Shown here: in pieces, positions 1 through 5,441 of the stretch
Layout: each line of letters opens with the position of its first letter
Numbering within the stretch: position 1 is the stretch's first letter
The notes under the pieces: model-generated
The model's database searches: none
Seen by the model: only the letters and a program-made list of their open reading frames with translations
Told to the model about the DNA's origin: nothing
Assembly (NCBI GenBank): GCA_030039005.1
Contig: JASHQT010000257.1
Location: 1-13,346 of the forward strand
Length of the DNA stretch: 13,346 nucleotides
Source of the DNA: Bryobacteraceae bacterium
GTDB lineage: Bacteria > Acidobacteriota > Terriglobia > Bryobacterales > Bryobacteraceae
Direction: 5' to 3'
Position numbers and translations under genes: made by a program

Positions 1-942
1 CAACTGCCGGTCTCGCAATCCATCGCCGGCGTTTCCATGCGGCTGGAGCCCGGCGCGATCCGCGAGCTGCATTGGCACGCGCTCGCGGCCGAATGGGCCT
101 ACGTTCTCGAAGGCCGCTGCCGCACCACGGTCATCGCGCCCAACGGCCAGACCGAAGTGGACGATTTCGAGGTCGGCGACACCTGGTATTTCCCGCGCGG
201 CCACGGCCACGCCATCCAGAACACCGGCCCCGGCCCGTGCCATTTCCTGCTCGGATTCGACAATGGCCACTTCTCCGAGTTCGGCACCTTCAGCATCACC
301 GATTGGATCAACACCACACCGCGCCACGTGTTGGCGCGCAATCTGAACCTTCCCGAATCCGCCTTCGGCCAGATGCCGCACAAGGAACTCTACATTGGCC
401 CGGGCAAAGTGCCGCCCGCCGTCGAGCCGGTTCGCAATGCCAATCTCCAGCCCACGCAGGTGGCGCATAAGTTCCGCCTGGGAGAAATGGCGCCGCACGT
501 CTTCGCAGGCGGCGAAGAGCGCATCGTCACGCAAAACGAATTCCCCATCCAGACCACCCTCACCGCTGTCCGCATGGATCTGAAACCCGGCGCGCTGCGC
601 GAGATGCACTGGCATCCCCACGCCGACGAATGGCAGTTCTACGTCAAAGGCCGCGGGCGCGTGACCATCTTCGGCTCGCACGGCAGGGTCAAAACCGAGG
701 ACTTCGGGCCCAACACCGTCGCCTTCATCAAGCAGGGCTACGGCCACTTTATCGAGCAGGTGGGAGACGAACCCACGCAAATCCTGATCCTGTTCAACAG
801 CGGCCTATATCAGGAAATCTCGCTCACCAACTGGCTGGGCGGTAATCCGGATTCGCTGCTGACCACCAATTTCCTGCTCGGTAAGGACATGTTGGACCGG
901 TTGCCAAAGAAGGAAGTCGGGATTTTGGGCCGGAAGGGATAA
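1..942 (+). CDS. oxdC: Oxalate decarboxylase-family bicupin, 5' end cut by window
   Basis: This is the C-terminal 313 residues of a two-domain cupin of the oxalate decarboxylase (OxdC/OxdD) family, which splits oxalate to formate and CO2 using Mn. The frame is open from base 1, so the start lies outside the window; the ATG at 37 is internal. Cupin 1 shows HWH (bases 70-78), the following metal Glu in AEW, and the third His in GHGHAI. Cupin 2 shows MHWH, then DEW, then GYGHFIE, so both metal sites look complete. The active-site lid loop, SENST in Bacillus OxdC, reads SEFGT here, with the lid Glu at bases 277-279. The C-terminal region resembles OxdC to its end. About 70-80 residues are missing relative to the roughly 385-aa Bacillus enzyme. 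The gene ends convergently with the helicase gene. The family is near certain; oxalate as substrate is inferred. Confidence 0.9.
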   Translation, partial: QLPVSQSIAGVSMRLEPGAIRELHWHALAAEWAYVLEGRCRTTVIAPNGQTEVDDFEVGDTWYFPRGHGHAIQNTGPGPCHFLLGFDNGHFSEFGTFSITDWINTTPRHVLARNLNLPESAFGQMPHKELYIGPGKVPPAVEPVRNANLQPTQVAHKFRLGEMAPHVFAGGEERIVTQNEFPIQTTLTAVRMDLKPGALREMHWHPHADEWQFYVKGRGRVTIFGSHGRVKTEDFGPNTVAFIKQGYGHFIEQVGDEPTQILILFNSGLYQEISLTNWLGGNPDSLLTTNFLLGKDMLDRLPKKEVGILGRKG

Positions 943-951
943 CCGCCAGGC

Positions 952-980
952 AAACAAGCAAGCCCTAGGCCGGCTTGTTT
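952..980. terminator. Bidirectional hairpin terminator between convergent genes
   Basis: AAACAAGC (952-959) pairs perfectly with GCTTGTTT (973-980). Inside it GCC (962-964) pairs with GGC (968-970) around a CTA loop. The stem ends in short T runs on both strands. It lies just after the bicupin stop and contains the helicase stop codon (965-967) at its apex, so it can serve both convergent genes. The T runs are short (3 T), so strength is uncertain. Confidence 0.65.
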
Positions 981-2242
981 CCCGGCCGAACCCTTCTGCG
1001 CCGTGCCGTGGGTCGCCCCTGCGCGTGCCGGTATGGACTCGCATTCCCGTTGGGCTGGCGATGCGTGGCGGGAGGAGGCATCGCTTTGTCGTCGCGATGC
1101 AATTCCCCGGCGCCTACTTCTCTCGGCGTCAAGCGCGTCTTCATCGCCGCTTCGATCCTGCGAATGTCCCCGCGTTCGCCGCGCGTGGCAAACGTGGATG
1201 CAGTTCCGCGGGCTCCGGCGCGGCCGGTGCGGCCTACACGGTGGATGAAGTCTTCGGGAACTTGCGGAAGGTCATAATTCACCACGTGAGCGATGTCATC
1301 GACGTGAATGCCGCGAGCGGCCACATCGGTGGCCACCAAAACCCGGTATTCGCCTTTCTTGAATCCAGCGAGTGCGTGATTGCGTTGGCCCTGTGTCCGG
1401 TCGCCATGGATGCGCGCGGCGTCGAACCCGCAAGCGCTCAAGCGCCGCGCCAGACGGTCTGTTCCGTGTTTCGTACGGGCGAACACCAGGAATGAGCCTG
1501 CTTCCTGGCGCAGCAATTTCTCCAGCAGGCCGAGTTTGCCGTCCTGCTCCACTTCGTAGAGGTGAAGGTCGACGCGATCGATCGGCTTGGTGGTGGCGCC
1601 AATGGCCACGCGGACCGGATCCCTCACGTAGGCGCTAATCAAATGGGCCACGGATCTTTCGATGGTGGCGGAGAAAAGAAGGGTCTGCCGGCGCTCGGGA
1701 ATCCGCTGAAGGATCTGCTTCAGTGCCGGCAGGAAGCCCATATCCAGCATACGATCCGCTTCATCCAAAACCAGCACGCCGACACTCGCCAACTCGACCA
1801 ATTTCCGGTCGAGGAAGTCACAGAGGCGTCCCGGCGTCGCAATCACGATTTGCGCGCCCCGGCGGATGTCGCGCAATTGGGTGGTCTCATGCATGCCTCC
1901 CACCACGACAACCGAGCGGAGGTTCAGCCCCGGCGTGAGCTTGAGCGTAGTTTCCTGAATCTGTAGCGCGAGTTCACGGGTAGGAGCAAGAATTAACGCC
2001 CGGATGCCCACTGCCGTCTTGCCTTCCGGCTTGGCCAAAGCCGGTTCTGTCAAGGATTGAAGCAGGGGTAACAGAAAAGCCAGCGTTTTGCCGGTTCCAG
2101 TTTGTGCCGTGGCCACGATATCGCGGCCCGCCAAGGCGGGAGGAATGGCCTCGTTTTGCACCGGTGTCGGTTGCACGAACCCATGCTTAATTAAATTACT
2201 CTGCAGCGGGGCGCAGAGAGAAAGTTCAGAAAATTTGTTCAT
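965..2242 (-). CDS. rhlE: DEAD-box RNA helicase, RhlE type
   Basis: An ATP-dependent RNA helicase of 425 residues, cytoplasmic, acting in RNA unwinding, ribosome assembly or decay. All core motifs are present: Q motif with PTPVQ (25-29), motif I AQTGTGKT (46-53), Ia PTREL (87-91), Ib TPGR (136-139), II DEAD (160-163), III SAT (191-193), V ATDVAARGIHV (304-314) and VI HRVGRTGR (334-341). The last 45 or so residues are a basic, low-complexity tail typical of RhlE proteins and could bind RNA. It starts with ATG at 2242; I see no strong Shine-Dalgarno site. It lies 66 bases after the 111-aa gene on the same strand and so is probably the last gene of the RRM cluster. RhlE is the closest named subgroup; SrmB- or CshA-like naming is possible. 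Confidence 0.93.
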   Translation of the reverse strand: MNKFSELSLCAPLQSNLIKHGFVQPTPVQNEAIPPALAGRDIVATAQTGTGKTLAFLLPLLQSLTEPALAKPEGKTAVGIRALILAPTRELALQIQETTLKLTPGLNLRSVVVVGGMHETTQLRDIRRGAQIVIATPGRLCDFLDRKLVELASVGVLVLDEADRMLDMGFLPALKQILQRIPERRQTLLFSATIERSVAHLISAYVRDPVRVAIGATTKPIDRVDLHLYEVEQDGKLGLLEKLLRQEAGSFLVFARTKHGTDRLARRLSACGFDAARIHGDRTQGQRNHALAGFKKGEYRVLVATDVAARGIHVDDIAHVVNYDLPQVPEDFIHRVGRTGRAGARGTASTFATRGERGDIRRIEAAMKTRLTPREVGAGELHRDDKAMPPPATHRQPNGNASPYRHAQGRPTARRRRVRPGNKPA

Positions 2243-2308
2243 TCAGATGACGAGGAAAGCTGCGGGAGGAAATACAATATACGGCGTGTGGAATTTCGTA
2301 GATCGCTG

Positions 2309-2644
2309 CTATGCCTTGGGGTAATGCTCCTCAAGCCATTTTTCGATTTGTTCCCGTTGCGACGCAAGCACCATACGCTGCCATTTCATCGAACCCGTTC
2401 GCTCGCTGTATTCGGCCATGACGTAGGAGTTCTCATTGAGCACTTCGATGATGCCCGGCGCCTTCGCACGCTGGAAACGGTAGCTGCGAACCTGGTTGTT
2501 GTAGTTCTTGGCGGCGCCTGCTTCCTCAGGAACCTGCCGCGTCAAACTGCCTGCGTCAGAACCCCGTGAAGGCGGGCGGACGGATTTTGGGGGCTCCGCG
2601 CGGGAGCTTTTCTTGCTGGCACGCGTTCGGCTTTGGGTTTTCAC
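2309..2644 (-). CDS. Unknown 111-aa protein, translationally coupled to upstream small ORF
   Basis: I do not recognise this protein. The first 45 or so residues are basic, Ser/Pro-rich and probably disordered. The rest looks folded, with a stretch around IIEVLNENSYVMAEY followed by a Trp-containing segment and a C-terminal amphipathic helix (QREQIEKWLEEHY). The start is GTG at 2644; the only internal Met codons are too late to give a sensible domain. Its GTGA overlaps the TGA of the 52-aa gene. A GAGGA motif 12 bases upstream could be its ribosome site, but it can pair with TCCTC directly before the start. No signal peptide or membrane segment is visible. Position between an RRM protein and a helicase suggests a role with RNA; that is inference only. 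Confidence 0.72.
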   Translation of the reverse strand: MKTQSRTRASKKSSRAEPPKSVRPPSRGSDAGSLTRQVPEEAGAAKNYNNQVRSYRFQRAKAPGIIEVLNENSYVMAEYSERTGSMKWQRMVLASQREQIEKWLEEHYPKA

Positions 2645-2799
2645 GAGGATTCGGCTTCCTCTTGCCGCGCCGGCGGCTCCGCAGGCGCTTCCGCCTGGCG
2701 TTTCCGTTCGAGCCTTTTCGCCATCTTCTCCTGTTGTTTTTCCTTACGTTGCTGTTCTTTTTGCCGCTTTTGGAAGGACTGAGGTCCTCGACCTGCCAT
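2641..2799 (-). CDS. Small, highly charged 52-aa protein
   Basis: A short gene of 52 codons with ATG at 2799 and TGA at 2641-2643. It has a strong Shine-Dalgarno site, AAGGAG (2805-2810), 5 bases before the ATG, the best one in this cluster. The protein begins MAGRGPQSFQKRQKEQQRKE, is dominated by Lys, Arg, Gln and Glu up to about residue 38, and should form one long charged helix; the C-terminus is Ala/Pro/Glu-rich. No hydrophobic core is visible, so it may be folded only on a partner or on RNA. It is downstream of the RRM gene (64-base gap) and overlaps the next gene by 4 bases. Function unknown; binding RNA or ribosomes is an inference from charge and neighbours. Confidence 0.75.
   Translation of the reverse strand: MAGRGPQSFQKRQKEQQRKEKQQEKMAKRLERKRQAEAPAEPPARQEEAESS
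2645..2661 (-). promoter_or_regulatory. Short hairpin masking the ribosome site of the 111-aa gene
   Basis: On the minus strand GAGGA (2661-2657) and TCCTC (2649-2645) form a 5-bp stem with a 7-base loop, directly next to the GTG start. GAGGA is the only Shine-Dalgarno-like motif available. A ribosome translating the 52-aa gene would open the stem, which fits coupling through the GTGA overlap. The stem is short, so this is tentative. Confidence 0.35.
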
Positions 2800-2827
2800 G
2801 ACGACTCCTTAGTTAGTCAGTTCGGAA

Positions 2828-2848
2828 GTCTCACCGTCGAGGTGAGAC
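2828..2848 (-). other. Perfect hairpin between RRM gene and 52-aa gene
   Basis: On the minus strand GTCTCACC and GGTGAGAC form a perfect 8-bp stem with a 5-base loop, 15 bases after the RRM stop. No T run follows, so it is not a standard intrinsic terminator. It could be a partial terminator, an RNA-stability element or a processing site that sets different levels of RRM protein and downstream proteins. Confidence 0.55.
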
Positions 2849-2863
2849 ATAGCTCTTCAGTTG

Positions 2864-3178
2864 TTACCACCGGCCGCGGCCACCGCCGCCTCTCCGGGGT
2901 CCGCCGAAGCCGCCTCGCCCACCGCCATTGGAGGGTTTCGGACGCGCTTCGTTCACGTTCATCGCACGGCCGTTCAATTCCGCGCCGTTCAATTGGGAAA
3001 TCGCTGTCTGCGCTTCGTTGGGGTCCGTCATTTCAACGAAGGCAAAGCCGCGCGGCTGTCCCGTGTCGCGATCCGTAACTACGTTGACACGCTCGACGTT
3101 TCCAAATTGGGCAAACGTTGCATGGAGGTCTTCCTGAGTCGTCGAATAGTTGAGATTCCCAACAAAAATATTGGTCAT
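2864..3178 (-). CDS. RRM-domain RNA-binding protein with Gly/Arg-rich tail
   Basis: A 104-aa protein made of one RNA recognition motif (about residues 1-80) and a Gly/Arg-rich tail (84-104). RNP2 is IFVGNL (4-9) and RNP1 is RGFAFVEM (43-50), with the aromatic residues at the RNA-contact positions. The layout is like the small glycine-rich Rbp proteins of cyanobacteria and other bacteria, many of which respond to cold. I chose ATG at 3178 because an AGGGGA ribosome site ends 6 bases before it; an in-frame TTG at 3196 would lie upstream of that site. It is first in a same-strand series with the 52-aa gene, the 111-aa gene and the helicase. A role in RNA binding is certain at family level; specific RNA targets are unknown. 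Confidence 0.92.
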   Translation of the reverse strand: MTNIFVGNLNYSTTQEDLHATFAQFGNVERVNVVTDRDTGQPRGFAFVEMTDPNEAQTAISQLNGAELNGRAMNVNEARPKPSNGGGRGGFGGPRRGGGGRGRW

Positions 3179-3463
3179 GTAAGGTCCCCTAGCCAAACCA
3201 AACTGTCTCTGTCAGATTTGCGCTGAAGGCCGCGGAAGCGAATAAGCAACTGGCAAGCACTGCGGCGAGATGAGGCAAAGACAGTCTTAGGATAGCACGG
3301 TCAGCCGATCATTACCGGCCAGCGGCTGGGAGCCAACCCAATTCCCCGCTGACCAGCAATTTCGGTCTGAGCCAGGATCCTTATCGCCACGAGTGAGCGC
3401 GGCTTCGGCCCAGATGCAACCAAGAGCGCGAGAGGCGTCCGGGTGATAAACCAGGTTTTGAGT
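3179..3463. other. 285-base intergenic region before the RRM gene
   Basis: This should hold the end of the SDR-AKR transcript and the promoter of the RRM gene. A possible stem, GGCCAGCGG (3317-3325) with CCGCTGACC (3346-3354), has nine pairs including one G-U on the minus-strand RNA, and a 20-base loop. It has no T run. I found no convincing -35/-10 pair for the RRM gene. I see no credible gene here: the minus-strand frame through this region starts inside the aldo-keto reductase gene. Confidence 0.4.
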
Positions 3464-4342
3464 TCACGCTCTTGCAGCGATCGAGTCGAGCCGCATGATC
3501 GTCTCCGAGGAAAGTTGCAGCCTCGCAGCCTGGAGATTCTCGCCAAGATGTTTGACCGAAGATGTGCCGGGGATCAGGAGAATATTCGGCGCGCGATGAA
3601 GCAGCCATGCGAGCGCGACCTGCATGGGCGTCGCGCCCGCCGAAGCCGCCACAGCATCCAACTCCGACGATTGCAGCGGAGTGAATCCTCCGAGCGGGAA
3701 GAACGGCACGTAGGCTACGCCTTGCTTTCCAAGCTCGTCCACAAAGGCGTCATCGTCCCGCACAGCGATGTTGAAAAAGTTCTGAACGCAGACAATCGGC
3801 GATATCTTTCGCCCGTCCGCGAATTGCCGAGGTGTGACGTTGCTGAGACCGAGATGACGGATCAGCCCTTGACGTTGGAGCTCGGCCAGCACGGCGAGCG
3901 GTTCTTCAATCGATCCCTCCGCGGGCCTCGCAACGCCTCCAACGCGCAAGTTGACGACATCGAGCCTGTCCAAACCGAGGTGTTGAAGGTTGTCATGAAC
4001 CGCATCGATCAGCTCCTGGCGCGAAAGAGCGTGAATCCATGACTTGTCGGGCCCCCGGCGCGCGCCCACCTTGGTGACAATCACCAGCCCATCCGCGTAA
4101 GGATGGAGCGCCTGTTTGATGATCTGATTGGTAACGTGAGGGCCGTAGTAATCGCTGGTATCGATGTGGTTCACGCCGGCGTCAATCGCCTCGCGCAAGA
4201 CCTTGACCGCCTCTTCGGGGTCGCGAGGCGGTCCCCAAACCTGTGGGCCGGCAAGCTGCATCGCGCCGTAGCCCACACGATTCACCATCATGTTTGTGTT
4301 CGCGAAAGTGAAGCTCCCGCCAAGATTGGTCTGTGCGGTCAT
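3464..4342 (-). CDS. pdxI: Aldo-keto reductase, PdxI/YdbC-like (pyridoxal reductase)
   Basis: A 292-aa NADPH-type aldo-keto reductase that resembles E. coli YdbC along its length, by recall of that protein. YdbC was shown to be PdxI, which reduces pyridoxal to pyridoxine in vitamin B6 salvage. Shared landmarks are RVGYGAMQLAGP near the start, HIDTSDYYGPHVTNQII (59-75), VTKVGARRG, GLSNVTP, VPFFPLGGFTPLQSS and LLIPGTSSVKHL. Of the usual Asp-Tyr-Lys-His tetrad, D61, Y66 and K91 are present; the His position falls on R133 in VVNLRV, a change shared with YdbC as I remember it. The ATG at 4342 has a strong GGAGG ribosome site 7 bases upstream. It starts 27 bases after the SDR gene, so the two are co-transcribed. 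Pyridoxal as substrate is inferred from similarity. Confidence 0.85.
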   Translation of the reverse strand: MTAQTNLGGSFTFANTNMMVNRVGYGAMQLAGPQVWGPPRDPEEAVKVLREAIDAGVNHIDTSDYYGPHVTNQIIKQALHPYADGLVIVTKVGARRGPDKSWIHALSRQELIDAVHDNLQHLGLDRLDVVNLRVGGVARPAEGSIEEPLAVLAELQRQGLIRHLGLSNVTPRQFADGRKISPIVCVQNFFNIAVRDDDAFVDELGKQGVAYVPFFPLGGFTPLQSSELDAVAASAGATPMQVALAWLLHRAPNILLIPGTSSVKHLGENLQAARLQLSSETIMRLDSIAARA

Positions 4343-4369
4343 TTGCTCCTCCCCTTTGTGGTCGAACCT

Positions 4370-5287
4370 TTAGGCACGGTGCGCAACAGAGGCGACACCG
4401 GCCTCACTTTCGTAATAGCGCATTCGTTCGAGATCGGCGATCAATCCCGGCCCAGCCGGGTTCCAACCCCGTTTTTTGCGTGTCTTGGCGCTGGAAGCTT
4501 GAAGATCGGAGGCGGCGAACATGGCCAGCCAACCAAAGTGCCCCTGCGCTTCTTCCGTTGATAGGGATTTCACTGGCACTTTCAACCCTCGCCCGATAAC
4601 CTCGGCAATATCCCGCATGGGCACGCCTTCTTCGCCCACCGCGTGGTACTTCGCACCCGGCTCATCTTTCTCAACCGCCAGCCTGTAAAGACGGGCGACA
4701 TCGGAAACATGCCCCGCGGCCCAGCGATTGCGTCCTTCTCCTACAAATGCTGACACGCCTTTCTCGCGCGCCACAGCAATGAGATAAGTGACAAGTCCTT
4801 GCTTGACGGTATCGTGAACCTGTGGAAGGCGCATAACCGAAGCGTTCACATCCCGCAAAGCCAGGGCCGCCTGCTCGGAAACACGAGGAAAAGGAAAATT
4901 TGGCGGCACATCCATATCTTCGGTCGCAACCTGACCCGGCGCCGCCAATGCCGCTAGTCCGGAAGTAACGATGAGGGGCCGCTTGGAACCGGCAAGAACC
5001 GAACCCAAGGTTTCTATCGCACGTCTGTCGCGCTCACAGTTCTCCTGAAACTTCGAGAAGTCGTGAATGAAAGCCAGGTGAATGACGGCATCCGCAACGG
5101 CGGCGCCATTTTTCAGGCTCTCTAGATCCTCAATTGACCCGCGATGAATGTCAGCGCCGATCGCCTGCAGCGATCTTGCTCCTTCATCGGAACGCGCCAT
5201 ACCCAGGATTTTATGTCCGGCGGCCATCAGTTCCTTGACAACGGGAATGCCGATAAATCCGGTTGCACCGGTAACAAAGATACGCAT
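4370..5287 (-). CDS. Atypical NAD(P)-dependent epimerase/dehydratase-like SDR
   Basis: A 305-aa extended-type short-chain dehydrogenase with one N-terminal Rossmann fold. The nucleotide-binding motif is GATGFIG (7-13), followed by a second strand ending in GMARSD, where the Arg and Ser suggest NADP(H). The strand-5 segment IVTSG (106-110) carries the usual Ser, but the catalytic YxxxK motif is not there: the corresponding stretch reads PRVSEQAALAL (about 134-144). This fits the atypical SDR_a7-like group, whose reactions are mostly unknown. The ATG at 5287 has AAGGAGA about 8 bases upstream. It is first gene of an operon with the aldo-keto reductase and sits behind a promoter with two palindromes. 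The substrate cannot be told from sequence. Confidence 0.85.
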   Translation of the reverse strand: MRIFVTGATGFIGIPVVKELMAAGHKILGMARSDEGARSLQAIGADIHRGSIEDLESLKNGAAVADAVIHLAFIHDFSKFQENCERDRRAIETLGSVLAGSKRPLIVTSGLAALAAPGQVATEDMDVPPNFPFPRVSEQAALALRDVNASVMRLPQVHDTVKQGLVTYLIAVAREKGVSAFVGEGRNRWAAGHVSDVARLYRLAVEKDEPGAKYHAVGEEGVPMRDIAEVIGRGLKVPVKSLSTEEAQGHFGWLAMFAASDLQASSAKTRKKRGWNPAGPGLIADLERMRYYESEAGVASVAHRA

Positions 5288-5355
5288 CGTCTTTTCTCCT
5301 TCCGGCCCGTTGGGTGCTTCAACGATTTGGACGAGCCGTTACGAACCTGCTGCAA

Positions 5356-5372
5356 ACGGAGGTCGCCTCCGT
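5356..5372. promoter_or_regulatory. Operator palindrome, copy 1 (after the expected start site)
   Basis: ACGGAGG-TCG-CCTCCGT is a perfect 7-bp inverted repeat with a 3-base centre. It is nearly the same as the second palindrome centred 32 bases away, about three helical turns. It would lie just downstream of the transcription start given by the predicted promoter, a classic place for a repressor. The regulator gene is not in the window. Confidence 0.65.
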
Positions 5373-5381
5373 ATAGGTCCT

Positions 5382-5410
5382 AGATTAACGGAGGATGCCT
5401 CCGGTTGCAA
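5382..5410 (-). promoter_or_regulatory. Predicted sigma70-type promoter of the SDR-AKR operon
   Basis: On the minus strand TTGCAA (5410-5405) is followed after exactly 17 bases by TAATCT (5387-5382). Directly upstream is a run of nine A (5421-5413), which could act as an UP element. The leader to the SDR start would be about 90 bases. The -10 match is weak, but the position of the palindromes around it supports the call. Confidence 0.5.
5389..5403. promoter_or_regulatory. Operator palindrome, copy 2 (inside the promoter spacer)
   Basis: CGGAGG-ATG-CCTCCG is a perfect 6-bp inverted repeat. Read on the minus strand, both copies are CGGAGGC, two variable bases, CCTCCGTT. This copy fills the spacer between the proposed -35 and -10, so a bound dimer would block RNA polymerase. 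TetR- or HxlR-type repressors bind in this way; which one acts here is unknown. Confidence 0.65.
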
Positions 5411-5441
5411 GATTTTTTTTTGTCGGCAGGGCTGTGCCCGG

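Noticed and set aside
3176..3196. TTG start six codons upstream of the RRM ATG
   Set aside because: The AGGGGA ribosome site falls inside that extension and is correctly spaced for ATG at 3178.
5404..5421. Run of nine T after a GC-rich palindrome read as a plus-strand terminator
   Set aside because: No plus-strand gene ends here. On the minus strand the same bases make an A tract next to a -35-like TTGCAA, which fits a promoter better.
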